Assembly (NCBI GenBank): GCA_031292385.1
Contig: JARLHE010000037.1
Location: 1 to 64,000 of the forward strand
Origin: Oligoflexia bacterium
Lineage (GTDB): Bacteria; Bdellovibrionota; UBA1018
Reading direction: 5' to 3'
Length of the DNA: 64,000 nucleotides
In this document: positions 1 through 10,246 of the stretch, piece after piece
How positions within the stretch are numbered: position 1 is the stretch's first letter
How the letters are laid out: each line of letters opens with the position of its first letter
Position numbers and translations under genes: made by a program
Notes under the pieces: generated by a model
What the model saw: the letters and a program-made list of their open reading frames with translations, nothing else
Databases searched by the model: none
Told to the model about the DNA's origin: nothing

Positions 1-1
1 C

Positions 2-184
2 GCGGCCGTTTACATCGCCGCGAAAAAAAATTCGCCCGCGCGTTGGGGGTGGCTTTTCGCCGTTTTCGCGCTGATGAAACTTTACGGGTTCGATTTCTTG
101 GGCAAGGATTTCGGCGCCGTGTTCGAATCGGCCGGGCTCATGCTTTGGGCTTATCTGCTACTACCTGTCCCCTTTAAATGCTGA
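2..184 (+). CDS. C-terminal piece of a membrane protein, end replaced by IS sequence
   Basis: An open frame enters from the left edge and reads about 60 residues to a TGA at 182-184. It holds two hydrophobic stretches (around WGWLFAVFALMKLYGF and GLMLWAYLLL), so it is probably the last part of a multi-spanning inner-membrane protein. I do not recognise the family. The last seven or eight residues and the stop lie inside the left inverted repeat of the insertion sequence, so the native C-terminus was lost or changed. The start is outside the window. Confidence 0.5.
   Translation, partial: AAVYIAAKKNSPARWGWLFAVFALMKLYGFDFLGKDFGAVFESAGLMLWAYLLLPVPFKC
161..184 (+). repeat. Left terminal inverted repeat of the insertion sequence
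   Basis: The reverse complement of this stretch matches 1144-1167 at 21 of 24 positions; the shared core is TTAAAGGGG. It contains the stop codon of the interrupted upstream membrane-protein gene. Confidence 0.75.
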
Positions 185-248
185 TCCCGCAAAGTGGCGA
201 GGTTTGAATATTCAGTGATTCTGGCCTGATCCTTTCACTATTCGGGGC

Positions 249-1154
249 ATGAAAATCAACTGCCCACGTTCTGATTGCAGCTCTCACTCACGACCCGGTC
301 CTAATCCCGGACGCATCGTCCGAAACGGCACCTACTTAAGACGCTCGGACTCCAGGCGCATCCGTCGCTATTTATGCCGAAACTGTAAGACTTACTTCTC
401 GCTCGCGAGCTTTCGATCCGATCGGTATCAGAAAAAAAGGCGCATCAACGTTAAGGTCCATCAACTTTATAATTCGGGGATATCGCAGCGCCGACTTGCG
501 CTCGTTTTACGGGTCAATCGAAAGACCGTGGTCAGAAAAATTAGGTTCCTCGCCCAGGAAGAGCGAAAAAAGCAGGACGCCTTCTTAGACGCTCATTACA
601 GATCCCGACCGCTTGCTCGGGTTCAGTTTGATGATCTTGAAACGAGCGAGCACACGAAGTGTAAACCCTTAAGTGTCACTCTTGCGGTAGACCCGAAAAC
701 TCGCAAGATATTGAAGTTTCAGGTCTCTTCCATGCCCGCAAAAGGGCACTTGGCTGAAATCTCACGGAGAAAGTATGGACCGAGGGCTGACGGAAGGCCC
801 GCAGCTTGGGACAATCTCATGAGAGAATTCATCCCTTACGTGAGGGAGGATTGCCACTGGACGTCGGATGAGAATCCTCACTACCCGTACTATCTGAAGC
901 GCCATCACCCGTCCGCAACTCACACGCGAGTGAAAGGGGGACGAGGGGCGATTACGGGCCAGGGGGAATTAAAGAAGCTTCGGTTTGATCCGCTTTTTTC
1001 TCTCAATCACACGTGCGCGATGCTGCGGGCCAATCTCAATCGGCTTTTCCGGAGAACGTGGTGCACGACTAAAACCAAGCAAGGCCTGATTGACCACCTG
1101 AGCATGTATGTCTCGTATCACAACCGGGTGCTCACTCCGCCTATCAGCAGTTAA
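249..1154 (+). CDS. Transposase with N-terminal zinc ribbon
   Basis: This 301-residue protein would catalyse movement of the surrounding element. The N-terminus has a zinc-ribbon-like set of cysteines (CPRSDC near residue 5, CRNC near 44). A basic helix-turn-helix segment follows (GISQRRLALVLRVNRKTVVRK, roughly 77-97), then a catalytic core with acidic residues in VQFDDLET (about 124-131) and AVDPKTRK. This layout resembles IS1-type and related zinc-ribbon transposases, but I cannot name the family with certainty. The reading frame is intact and ends inside the right inverted repeat. Confidence 0.8.
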   Translation: MKINCPRSDCSSHSRPGPNPGRIVRNGTYLRRSDSRRIRRYLCRNCKTYFSLASFRSDRYQKKRRINVKVHQLYNSGISQRRLALVLRVNRKTVVRKIRFLAQEERKKQDAFLDAHYRSRPLARVQFDDLETSEHTKCKPLSVTLAVDPKTRKILKFQVSSMPAKGHLAEISRRKYGPRADGRPAAWDNLMREFIPYVREDCHWTSDENPHYPYYLKRHHPSATHTRVKGGRGAITGQGELKKLRFDPLFSLNHTCAMLRANLNRLFRRTWCTTKTKQGLIDHLSMYVSYHNRVLTPPISS

Positions 1155-1167
1155 AGGGGTCAGTTAG
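1144..1167 (-). repeat. Right terminal inverted repeat of the insertion sequence
   Basis: Partner of the repeat at 161-184, with 21 of 24 positions matching in inverted orientation. It overlaps the end of the transposase gene and contributes the last codon or two and the stop of mltG on the other strand. Confidence 0.75.
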
Positions 1168-2278
1168 AAATGCTCTTCGGATGAGCGCTTTCGCGTTTGG
1201 ATTCCGCGGGCGCCAGGTCGCGCCAGCTCTTGCCTTCGCGGGCAGCCGGGTCCAGCTGGAATTTCCGCACGGCGTTTTGATGATCCTCATAGCTATGGCT
1301 GAACTGGTGAGTGCCGTCGTTATGCGAGACGAAAAAAAGATAATCGCTTTGAGCCGGGTAAAGCGCGGCACGGATCGACTCGCGTCCGGGATTCGAGATC
1401 GGTCCGATCGGAAGGCCGGGGATGGTGTAGGTGTTATAAGGACTGTCGGCTAAAAGATCGGTCTTGTGGATTTTGCCGGTGAAGCGATCCCACATTCCGT
1501 AAATCGTCGTCGGATCGCTCTGCAGCCGCATATGAGCGGTCAGTCGATTGTGAAAAACGGAGCTGATCATTGGACGTTCGGACGCCGCGCCCGTTTCTTT
1601 TTCGATTATCGAAGCCAGCGTGATGGTTTGATGCCGGGTGAATCCGATTGCTTTAGCCCGCGCCGCCAGCTCGGCGGTCCACGCCGAGCTGAATTCCCGG
1701 TGCATCTGATGAAGCATGTCCTCAAGCGACATAGTCTTATTGAAGTAGTAAGTGTCCGGAAAGAGGTAACCCTCAACCGATTTCACTTCGGGCTCCAGAC
1801 CGAATGAGGCGGTGATTTTGGGATCGTGGCAAAGCTTGAGGAATGCTTCCTCTTGCCCCAGGCCCTCGGCCGCGACCGCTTTCGCGATCTCGTACATATT
1901 CTCGCCCTCGCGCACGGTGACCGGGTGAATGATGCTGATGCCGGAGACCAGGGCCGAAAAAATCTGCACGGGCGTGTTATTCTGAGTGATGCGGTATTCG
2001 CCCGCTTTGACCCGTCTCCAGTAGCGGCCGACCCTGCCTAAGATCCGAAACAGCCGCTCGTTCTCGGGCGCGATTGCCCCGTCTTTAACCAGAAGCCGGG
2101 ATATGTCTTTCGGACTTTGCCCTTTGAACACCTCTATAATGATGCCATCGGCCGGGATTTGCCTGAGCGGGGAAAGGGCGAACATCGCCAAACGGGCACT
2201 GGCGCCGGTCAGTCCAAGCACGACGAATAGGAAAATCAGCCCCACAATGGCCCTTTGGGGCCGGATTCCTGATGCCAT
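1160..2278 (-). CDS. mltG: Endolytic murein transglycosylase MltG
   Basis: MltG cleaves nascent glycan strands in the periplasm and helps set their length. The 372-residue protein has a single N-terminal membrane anchor (about residues 10-32), then a LysM-like region and the catalytic YceG domain. The family signature ASIIEKETG is at about 222-230 and carries the catalytic glutamate; a second block (SDPTTIYGMW, then SPYNTY and GLPIGPISNPG) follows near 255-295. The stop codon and the final residue come from the inserted element, so the extreme C-terminus may differ from the ancestral one, but all catalytic blocks are intact. It is divergent from rho. Confidence 0.93.
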   Translation of the reverse strand: MASGIRPQRAIVGLIFLFVVLGLTGASARLAMFALSPLRQIPADGIIIEVFKGQSPKDISRLLVKDGAIAPENERLFRILGRVGRYWRRVKAGEYRITQNNTPVQIFSALVSGISIIHPVTVREGENMYEIAKAVAAEGLGQEEAFLKLCHDPKITASFGLEPEVKSVEGYLFPDTYYFNKTMSLEDMLHQMHREFSSAWTAELAARAKAIGFTRHQTITLASIIEKETGAASERPMISSVFHNRLTAHMRLQSDPTTIYGMWDRFTGKIHKTDLLADSPYNTYTIPGLPIGPISNPGRESIRAALYPAQSDYLFFVSHNDGTHQFSHSYEDHQNAVRKFQLDPAAREGKSWRDLAPAESKRESAHPKSISN

Positions 2279-2448
2279 GCTTAGATTGTATCTTAGTTTT
2301 TGATTGATTCTATTGGGGGCTTTTCAAAAAATTCACGCTCGATTTTTGCTTTACTGTACCGCCAGAGTTTGCTACGCCCAAGCTTGTTGGGGGCACTCTT
2401 GGCCTTACCAATCATCTAAAATCCCCATCAAATTAATATTGGAAATTC

Positions 2449-3702
2449 ATGCATCTTCGCGAATTAAAAGAAAAGAAAATCGGCGATCTGGTTGAAATGG
2501 GCAAAGAGCTGGGGCTCGAAAATGCCGGCGGCATGCGAAAGCAGGACCTGATTTTCGCGGTCCTCCAGAAGAAAGCCGAAAAAGACGAACATATTTACGT
2601 AGACGGTGTTTTGGAATGCCTGCCGGATGGCTTCGGCTTCCTGCGCGCCCCTGATTACAATTACCTTCCGGGGCCGGACGACGTTTACGTTTCCCCTTCG
2701 CAGATCCGTCGTTTCGGATTGCGTACGGGCGATACCGTGAGCGGCTCGGTTCGCGCTCCCAAGGAAGGCGAACGTTACTTTGCGCTACTGAAGGTCGAGC
2801 AAGTCAATTTCCAGACGCCGGAGATGAACGCTGAAAAGGTTCTCTTCGACAACTTGACCCCGCTTTACCCGAATAAACGCATTAACCTTGAGTATCAGCC
2901 GACCAACTACAGCACCCGAATCATCGATATGATGGTTCCGCTCGGAAAAGGTCAGCGTTGCCTGATCGTTGCTCCTCCTCGCGCCGGCAAAACCGTGCTC
3001 ATGCAGGATATTGCCAACGCCATCACGGCCAACAATCCGGAAATCAAACTGATCGTTCTTTTGATCGACGAGCGTCCGGAAGAAGTCACCGACATGCAGC
3101 GCTCGGTGAAGGGCGAAGTGGTCAGCTCGACTTTCGATGAGCAAGCTTCCCGTCACGTCCAAGTGGCCGAAATGGTCATCGAAAAGGCCAAGCGCTTGGT
3201 TGAGAACAAATATGACGTGGTGATCTTGCTCGATTCGATCACCCGTTTGGCCCGTGCCTATAACTCGGTAGTCCCTCCCTCGGGCAAGATCCTGTCCGGC
3301 GGCGTGGACTCAAACGCGTTGCATAAGCCGAAACGCTTCTTCGGTGCCGCCCGTAACATCGAAGAAGGCGGGTCGTTGACGATTATCGCCACCGCGCTCG
3401 TTGAAACCGGCTCCCGCATGGACGAAGTCATTTTCGAAGAATTCAAGGGAACGGGTAATTCGGAAATCCATCTCGACCGTAAGTTGATGGAAAAACGCAT
3501 CTTCCCATGTCTGGACATCAATAAGTCCGCGACACGAAAGGAAGAAATGCTTCTTCCGAAAGAAGTCTTGAACCGGCTTTGGATCCTGCGCAAGGTCCTG
3601 CATCCGATGAATACCGTCGATGCCATGGAGTTTTTGCTCTCCAAAGTGGCTAATACGAAGACGAACGAAGACTTCGTTAAGAGCATGTCCGGCCCAGGTT
3701 GA
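2449..3702 (+). CDS. rho: Transcription termination factor Rho
   Basis: Rho is a hexameric RNA-dependent ATPase that ends transcription of untranslated RNA. The 417-residue protein has the N-terminal Rho helical domain from [10 protein letters not shown], a cold-shock-like RNA-binding domain (about 50-120, including [13 protein letters not shown]) and the ATPase core. Walker A is APPRAGKT at 176-183 and the [12 protein letters not shown] block follows near 211. Length is normal. It starts a housekeeping run continued by rpmE, the yqhQ-like gene, prfA, prmC and murA, an order I associate with Bdellovibrio-like bacteria. Confidence 0.97.
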   Translation: MHLRELKEKKIGDLVEMGKELGLENAGGMRKQDLIFAVLQKKAEKDEHIYVDGVLECLPDGFGFLRAPDYNYLPGPDDVYVSPSQIRRFGLRTGDTVSGSVRAPKEGERYFALLKVEQVNFQTPEMNAEKVLFDNLTPLYPNKRINLEYQPTNYSTRIIDMMVPLGKGQRCLIVAPPRAGKTVLMQDIANAITANNPEIKLIVLLIDERPEEVTDMQRSVKGEVVSSTFDEQASRHVQVAEMVIEKAKRLVENKYDVVILLDSITRLARAYNSVVPPSGKILSGGVDSNALHKPKRFFGAARNIEEGGSLTIIATALVETGSRMDEVIFEEFKGTGNSEIHLDRKLMEKRIFPCLDINKSATRKEEMLLPKEVLNRLWILRKVLHPMNTVDAMEFLLSKVANTKTNEDFVKSMSGPG

Positions 3703-3759
3703 CGCAAACCTGCGGATTTGCTACTAAGACAGCCCATTAGAATTTTTGAAGGGATTTTT

Positions 3760-3960
3760 ATGAAAGACGCTATTCATCCTCAATATAAGGAAACGACCAT
3801 TTCCTGCGCTTGCGGCAACGTGATTGAAACCCGCGCGACGAAAGAGGGCATCAAGGTCGAAGTTTGTTCTTCTTGCCATCCGTTTTTCACGGGCAAACAT
3901 AAGTTGCTCGATACGGAAGGCCGCGTTGAGCGATTCCTCAATAAATACAAGAAGAAGTAA
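3760..3960 (+). CDS. rpmE: Ribosomal protein bL31, zinc-binding form
   Basis: The 66-residue protein of the large ribosomal subunit starts MKDAIHPQYKE. I chose this ATG because it gives the normal bL31 N-terminus; the frame upstream of it is not conserved. The paired cysteines CAC near residue 15 and CSSC near 36 mark the zinc-containing (C+) type. A small stem (GCAAA/TTTGC, 3704-3721) lies between rho and this gene but has no T-tract and is not a convincing terminator. Confidence 0.95.
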   Translation: MKDAIHPQYKETTISCACGNVIETRATKEGIKVEVCSSCHPFFTGKHKLLDTEGRVERFLNKYKKK

Positions 3961-3990
3961 TTCATGCTCCAGCACGCTGGAGCAGCTGGA

Positions 3991-5010
3991 ATGAATCCTT
4001 CCCCTACTCAGTTCACTAGCATTGGTGGCCAGGCCGTGATTGAGGGCGTGATGATGCGTTCACCGCATTTCATCGCGGTGGCCGTGCGTCGTCCGGACGG
4101 CAAGATTGTCATTCGTCAGCAGCCGTTCGTAGGAGTCGCTAAGCGGTTTCCGATCCTGAGAAAGCCCGTAATCCGCGGTGTCGCGATTCTGATCGAATCG
4201 ATGCTCCAGGGAATGGAGGCGCTTAGCTATTCGGCCCGGATCGGGCTCAGCGACGAAGTGACTTTCGGAGTGACTCAAAAAACCGAAAAAATAGAAAAAA
4301 TGAGCGGTCTCGCCGTATTCGGCGCGGTCGTGATGGCATTCGTGGTCGGCGGCGGCCTTTTCGTGGCGCTTCCGCATTTTCTTGCCGCTTGCGTGGTGCG
4401 GGTCGGAAATCCGCTTTTTCATCTCCTCGATGGGATTTTGAAAATGGGCATTTTGCTCGGCTACGTCTATTTGATCGCGCAGATGAAAGATATCTACCGC
4501 GTGTTTCAATATCATGGCGCCGAACATAAATCGATTTACACCTTCGAGGCCGGGGAAGAGCTCTCGGTCGAGAATGCGCGCAAGTACACGACCCTGCATC
4601 CGAGGTGCGGGACGAGTTTTTTGTTTTTTCTGATCTTGATCAGCATTCTGGTCTTTAGCGCGATATTTCCTCTGCTCGGCCTCACGTCCCATTTCGTGAT
4701 CGTTCCGCTGAAACTGATTTTGATGTTGCCGGTCGCCGGACTCTCGTACGAGTTCATCAAATTATGCGCTTGCCGGATGGAGAGCCCGCTTTTTCGCGCG
4801 ATGATTTGGCCGGGAATGATTTTGCAGAAGCTCACCACGCGCGAGCCCACCGACGATCAGCTCGAAATCGCCTTGGCTTCGCTTAAACAAGTGCTGTTTC
4901 TCGAAAAAGGCGAGCTCGGAGAGGAAGCGGGCGCTGAAGAAACCATGTTCGGCAACTTGGCCGAAATCGGATGGGTAGCGGCAACGGCCGCCGAATTTCC
5001 CGAGGTTTAA
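3991..5010 (+). CDS. DUF1385 (YqhQ-like) membrane protein
   Basis: This 339-residue protein belongs to the DUF1385 family: the N-terminal block [14 protein letters not shown] is diagnostic. Three or more membrane segments follow (about 105-135, 145-165, 205-235). The family's biochemical role is not settled. It is conserved next to prfA and rpmE in several phyla. I prefer the ATG at 3991 because GGAG lies about 10 bases upstream; an in-frame ATG at 3964 would add nine residues. A hairpin (GCTCCAG/CTGGAGC, 3966-3983) overlaps the ribosome-binding region and could tune translation. Confidence 0.85.
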   Translation: MNPSPTQFTSIGGQAVIEGVMMRSPHFIAVAVRRPDGKIVIRQQPFVGVAKRFPILRKPVIRGVAILIESMLQGMEALSYSARIGLSDEVTFGVTQKTEKIEKMSGLAVFGAVVMAFVVGGGLFVALPHFLAACVVRVGNPLFHLLDGILKMGILLGYVYLIAQMKDIYRVFQYHGAEHKSIYTFEAGEELSVENARKYTTLHPRCGTSFLFFLILISILVFSAIFPLLGLTSHFVIVPLKLILMLPVAGLSYEFIKLCACRMESPLFRAMIWPGMILQKLTTREPTDDQLEIALASLKQVLFLEKGELGEEAGAEETMFGNLAEIGWVAATAAEFPEV

Positions 5011-5015
5011 ACTCG

Positions 5016-6089
<1,074 letters not shown>

Positions 6090-6096
6090 GCAGCCC

Positions 6097-7053
6097 ATGG
6101 GAGCCTTCGGACAAGATCTTCCGACGAGCTTCGATTCAGCCTTAAGGTTGGCCGCCGCGATTCTTTCTCGAAATTCGGAGCTGATCAGTCGCGGCGTGAT
6201 CCAAGCTGAAGCCGAGCTCCTGGTCATCGAAGCCTACCGCCGTTCGGGGCATGCCTCGCTGACGCGAATGGAGCTCTATTCGCGGCTTGCCGATCGGTTT
6301 CCGGAAGCCGCCGGGGAAGCCTTGATCATCATGGCGGGCGCGCGGTCCGAGGGGAAGATTCTCCAGCACATCACCGGTAAACAGGTTTTTCTCGACCATG
6401 AGTACGAAGTCGGCCCCGACGTTTTGGTGCCGCGCCCGGAAACCGAGGCCATGGTTGCCCATGCCGTGAAAATACTCGCGGAGCAATTCGACGCGCCCCG
6501 GTCGGGCATCGAAATCGGCCTCGGAAGCGGGATCATATCGATCGAACTCCTTTCCCGTTTTCCTTCGTTGCGAATGATTTCGTCCGAATTGACCGAAGAA
6601 GCCGCCCGCCGGGCAGGCTCGAACGCCAATCGCATTTTAGGATCGGGCAGCCGTGGCCTGGGAAGGCTCCAGATTTTGCGCGCGCCGAATGCGCTCGATG
6701 TTTGGGGCGCGTTCCGCTCCCTGGCTTCCGAAGGGAAGCCGCGGGCGCAGTTCCTGGTCAGTAACCCGCCTTATCTTGCGCCGTCGGATCCCATCGACCG
6801 GGAGGTGCTCGAGCAAGAGCCCCGGACCGCGCTTTTTCCTCCGGGAACGGATCCATTGCATTTCTACCGTGAGATCGCCGGGGGCTTGGACGAATTTTTG
6901 GAGCCTACGGGCATTGTTTTCCTGGAAATCGCGCCGGAGCGATCGGTTGAGGCACGCGCGCTTTTTGCCCGGTATGACCGCGATGTTCGCGTTTATTCCG
7001 ATTTAAACGGACGTGATCGCTTCATTGAGGTGCGCATGGGTTTTGTGCCATAA
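6097..7053 (+). CDS. prmC: Release factor glutamine methyltransferase PrmC
   Basis: PrmC N5-methylates the glutamine of the GGQ motif in release factors using S-adenosylmethionine. The 318-residue protein has an N-terminal helical domain, the VPRPETE block (111-117), a SAM-binding loop EIGLGSGIISIE (139-150) and the catalytic NPPY motif at 223-226. It begins seven bases after prfA. The linker between the SAM loop and NPPY is somewhat longer than in E. coli. Identity is firm given the motifs and neighbour. Confidence 0.93.
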   Translation: MGAFGQDLPTSFDSALRLAAAILSRNSELISRGVIQAEAELLVIEAYRRSGHASLTRMELYSRLADRFPEAAGEALIIMAGARSEGKILQHITGKQVFLDHEYEVGPDVLVPRPETEAMVAHAVKILAEQFDAPRSGIEIGLGSGIISIELLSRFPSLRMISSELTEEAARRAGSNANRILGSGSRGLGRLQILRAPNALDVWGAFRSLASEGKPRAQFLVSNPPYLAPSDPIDREVLEQEPRTALFPPGTDPLHFYREIAGGLDEFLEPTGIVFLEIAPERSVEARALFARYDRDVRVYSDLNGRDRFIEVRMGFVP

Positions 7054-7060
7054 CCTCCTT

Positions 7061-8335
7061 ATGGACAAAATTCGCATTCGGGGCGGTAAGGCCCTTCGTG
7101 GCAAAGTCGAAATCAGCGGATCGAAAAACGCGGCTCTGCCTGTTTTGATCGCGAGCCTTCTTACGGAGAAAAAATGCCATTTTCGCCGGGTCCCGAATCT
7201 TCAGGATATTCGGACCACGCTCAAAGTGCTTTCGCATCTAGGCGTGAGTTTGGGATCCGAGTCTTCCTTGAATCAAAATCAGGTCGAATTGACCGCGGCG
7301 ATTCCGGCGTCGTCGGACGGCTTTCATGAGGCCCCCTACGATTTGGTGCGCACGATGCGCGCGAGCGTCCTGGTGCTTGGGCCTTTGCTGGCGCGTTTCG
7401 GCCGGGCGAAGGTGAGCCTTCCGGGGGGCTGTGCGATCGGCGCGCGTCCCATCAATTATCATCTTTTCGGGCTCGAGCGTCTGGGAGCGGAGATCGCCCT
7501 GGAGGGCGGCTACGTCATCGCGCGCGCGAAAAAACTTCAGGGCGCCAAGATCGTTTTCGAGTTTCCGAGCGTGGGTGCCACCGAGAACGTCATGATGGCC
7601 GCCGCATTGGCTCGCGGCGAATCGATCCTGGAAAACTGCGCTCGCGAACCCGAGATCGTGGATCTCGCTCGCGCGCTTCGGGCGATGGGCCTGCAGATCG
7701 AAGGCGAGGGGACTGAAACCATTCGCATTCAAGGCCGCGACTCCCTCAATGGCTGTACCCACGAAATCATCGGCGATCGGATCGAGGCCGGGACTTTCCT
7801 GGCGGCGGGCCTCGGAAGCGGCGGTTCGGTCGAGGTCATGGGGATCGCGCCGGAATTTTTGGAGGCCGTTCTCGTGAAGTTCGAAGAAGCGGGCGCGACC
7901 GTCGAGCGCAAGCCTGATTCGATCGTGATCACCGCGAATGGCCGCCCCAAAGCAACCGATATCATCACCCAGCCTTATCCCGGGTTTCCGACCGATATGC
8001 AGGCTCAGTTCATGACCGTGATGACGATCGCCGAGGGGACCTCGGTTATAACGGAGAATATTTTCGAGAACCGGTTCATGCACGTCCCGGAGCTTTCGCG
8101 CCTTGGCGCCGAGATCACGATTCGCGGCAATAATGCGATGGTGCGCGGGCAGGCCGGTCTTGTCGGCGCGCCGCTCATGGCGACGGATCTACGCGCGAGC
8201 GCTAGCCTGGTTCTGGGCGGGCTCTTTGCCCGCGGCGAAACGATCGTGAATCGCATTTATCACTTGGATCGCGGCTATGAGCGGATGGAAGAAAAGCTCG
8301 CGGGTTTAGGCGCGGATATTGAACGCATTCGATAA
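7061..8335 (+). CDS. murA: UDP-N-acetylglucosamine 1-carboxyvinyltransferase
   Basis: MurA transfers enolpyruvate from PEP to UDP-GlcNAc, the first committed step of peptidoglycan synthesis in the cytoplasm. The 424-residue protein starts at ATG 7061 (MDKIRIRGGK). Conserved K22-N23 lie in GSKNAALP, and the active-site cysteine, target of fosfomycin in other species, is C124 in PGGCAIGARP. It follows prmC by seven bases and is probably co-transcribed. Confidence 0.97.
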   Translation: MDKIRIRGGKALRGKVEISGSKNAALPVLIASLLTEKKCHFRRVPNLQDIRTTLKVLSHLGVSLGSESSLNQNQVELTAAIPASSDGFHEAPYDLVRTMRASVLVLGPLLARFGRAKVSLPGGCAIGARPINYHLFGLERLGAEIALEGGYVIARAKKLQGAKIVFEFPSVGATENVMMAAALARGESILENCAREPEIVDLARALRAMGLQIEGEGTETIRIQGRDSLNGCTHEIIGDRIEAGTFLAAGLGSGGSVEVMGIAPEFLEAVLVKFEEAGATVERKPDSIVITANGRPKATDIITQPYPGFPTDMQAQFMTVMTIAEGTSVITENIFENRFMHVPELSRLGAEITIRGNNAMVRGQAGLVGAPLMATDLRASASLVLGGLFARGETIVNRIYHLDRGYERMEEKLAGLGADIERIR

Positions 8336-8346
8336 CGGGGGACACT

Positions 8347-8706
8347 ATGAGTGCCGATTGTGTGTTTTGTAAGATTGTCGCGGGTACCATTCCGTCGCCC
8401 CGGCTCTACGAGGACGAGTCATTCATCGCGATTCGCGATATTCAGCCGCATGCGAAAAAGCATTTGCTCGTCATCCCCAAAAAGCATCTTGCGTCGTTGA
8501 ATGAAGCGTTTCCCGCGCAGGGCCCGGGCGAGGCTGAATTGATGGGAAAGATGCTTGAAGTCGGCGTCAAGATCGCCCGTCAGGAAGGCGTTGCCGAATC
8601 GGGCTTCCGCTCCGTGATCAATACCGGAAAAAACGGCACGCAGACCGTATTTCACATTCATCTTCATATTTTGGGCGGGGAGATGCTGCGAGCGACACTG
8701 AAGTAA
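8347..8706 (+). CDS. hinT: HIT-family nucleotide hydrolase, HinT-like
   Basis: HIT proteins hydrolyse nucleoside phosphoramidates and acyl-adenylates. The 119-residue protein opens with CVFCKI, typical of HinT, and carries the histidine triad HIHLH with H103, H105 and H107 near the C-terminus. Length and order of motifs match the HinT/PKCI branch. It sits 11 bases after murA and closes this run of genes. Confidence 0.93.
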   Translation: MSADCVFCKIVAGTIPSPRLYEDESFIAIRDIQPHAKKHLLVIPKKHLASLNEAFPAQGPGEAELMGKMLEVGVKIARQEGVAESGFRSVINTGKNGTQTVFHIHLHILGGEMLRATLK

Positions 8707-8873
8707 GGATTTTCTGATCGTTTCGGTCAAAGACGCCACCCTGCGCTATGGGTGCGTAGAACTATACCTAGACACAGTGCTTTTCGGTATTTTTTATAGG
8801 AACTTAAGTAAAAAATGCCGCGTAGCCAATATTTCTTTAGTATACAAATAAAATCAAGTACTTGGGGTTTTCG

Positions 8874-8902
8874 TTGACCATTCGAGGTATTGGATGATAT
8901 CA
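8874..8902 (+). promoter_or_regulatory. Possible sigma-70-type promoter before the serine palmitoyltransferase-like gene
   Basis: The 262-base gap 8707-8968 is clearly more AT-rich than its surroundings. It contains TTGACC at 8874-8879 and, 17 bases on, a weak ATATCA -10-like box. A perfect 10-bp palindrome CAAGTACTTG lies just upstream at 8855-8864. This is a plausible start for the SPT/YghO pair, but the -10 match is poor. Confidence 0.3.
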
Positions 8903-8968
8903 GTTGGTCTCTGTACAGAGGTGCGAAGTTGATTACACACTTAGGTATTAAGTGGGAACGGCAGTGAT

Positions 8969-10240
8969 ATGGCAGACAAGTTGATGAGTGATCTTTTCGA
9001 TAAATGCGTCGCTTTTGAAGACGCAAAGCGTGTTCAAGCTGCGGGCGTTTACCCGTTTTTCCGTCCCATTGAATCCACCTCTGGATCATCCGTTGTCACT
9101 CACGGTAAGCGCCGCGTGATGATCGGTTCCAATAACTATCTCGGGCTAACCCATCATCCCCGGGTTCAAGAAGCCGCAAAGCGCGCTATCGACGAATTTG
9201 GCACCGGCTGCACCGGCTCCCGGTTCTTGAACGGGAACTTGGCTCTTCATGAGCAGCTTGAGAAGGAGCTATGTAAGTTTTTAGGCAAAGAAGACTGCCT
9301 GATTTTCGCTACCGGCTTCCTTTCGAACCAAGGCGCCCTCTCGACTTTGATGGGGCGTGGCGATGTGATTTATAGCGATCGCGAGAATCACGCTTCTATC
9401 ATCGAAGGTCAGCGGTTGGCGATCGGCGATACCGTTAAGTTTCGCCACAACGACATGGAAGACCTCGAGCGTGTCTTGAAGCTCACGCGTAACAAGTTCC
9501 AGGGCGCATTGATTGTCGCCGACGGCATCTTTTCGATGTCGGGCGATATCTTCAATCTGCCCGCGGCGCGCGCTCTCGCGGACAAATACAATTGTCGCCT
9601 TTATATCGATGACGCTCATGCTTTGGGAGTTCTTGGCCCGAGAGGCGAGGGAACGGCGCACCACTTCAATATGCCGGATGCCGCCGATGTCGTCATGGGC
9701 ACGTTTTCAAAGTCGTTCGCGTCCATTGGCGGCGTGATCGCGGCGAACAAGGACGTGATTCATTACATCAAGCACAAGTCGCGCCCGTTCATTTTCAGCG
9801 CGGCGATGCCTCCCGCAGCGGCAGCGACCGTGCTGGAGTGCCTGCGTATCGTCCAGGAAGAGCCCCAGCATTTGGCTAACCTTTGGAAGAATGCGACCAA
9901 GATGTCGAATGAGCTTCAGCGGCTCGGCTTCAATACTTTGAATAGCCGCACGCCGGTTGTCCCGCTCCTGATCGGCGACGATTATAACGCGTTCTTGTTC
10001 GCTCAGAAGCTTTACGACCGCGGCGTTTTCGCGACTCCGGTCGTTCGTCCGGCGGTTCCGGAAGGCTGTGCATTGCTCCGCACGAGCTATATGGCTATCC
10101 ATACGGATGAGGAATTGGACTACGCGCTCAACGTGCTCGAGGATTTGGGCCGTGAATTCGGCATCATCGGAAACCAGGATCGGCAACAAGAGCTCGCCGC
10201 TTTGGCTCAAGCCCATTTCGGCGTTCAAGCATCCGCATAA
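8969..10240 (+). CDS. Alpha-oxoamine synthase, probably serine palmitoyltransferase
   Basis: These PLP enzymes condense an amino acid with an acyl-CoA and release CO2. The 423-residue protein has H141 in SDRENHAS (stacks on PLP), DDAHALG at 214-220, and the PLP-binding lysine K248 in GTFSKSFASIGG. Family members include serine palmitoyltransferase, glycine C-acetyltransferase and AONS. Length and the FRPIESTSG start favour the serine palmitoyltransferase-like group, the first step of sphingolipid synthesis. The next gene, a YghO-like acyltransferase six bases on, supports a lipid role; substrate choice is inference. Confidence 0.8.
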   Translation: MADKLMSDLFDKCVAFEDAKRVQAAGVYPFFRPIESTSGSSVVTHGKRRVMIGSNNYLGLTHHPRVQEAAKRAIDEFGTGCTGSRFLNGNLALHEQLEKELCKFLGKEDCLIFATGFLSNQGALSTLMGRGDVIYSDRENHASIIEGQRLAIGDTVKFRHNDMEDLERVLKLTRNKFQGALIVADGIFSMSGDIFNLPAARALADKYNCRLYIDDAHALGVLGPRGEGTAHHFNMPDAADVVMGTFSKSFASIGGVIAANKDVIHYIKHKSRPFIFSAAMPPAAAATVLECLRIVQEEPQHLANLWKNATKMSNELQRLGFNTLNSRTPVVPLLIGDDYNAFLFAQKLYDRGVFATPVVRPAVPEGCALLRTSYMAIHTDEELDYALNVLEDLGREFGIIGNQDRQQELAALAQAHFGVQASA

Positions 10241-10246
10241 GGCATT

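Larger units (their letters stand above)
161..1167 (+). mobile_element. Insertion sequence of about 1.0 kb
   Basis: A single transposase gene is bounded by 24-bp imperfect inverted repeats at 161-184 and 1144-1167 (21 of 24 positions match). I see no clear target-site duplication just outside the repeats, so the exact ends may be off by a few bases or the duplication has decayed. The element lies between two convergent genes and provides the stop codon of each. It looks complete. Confidence 0.75.

Noticed and set aside
3704..3721. Terminator between rho and rpmE
   Set aside because: The stem is only 5 bp and no T-run follows it.
7238..8083. A 281-codon frame opposite murA
   Set aside because: Antisense to a fully conserved gene, rich in His and Arg, with no recognisable domain.
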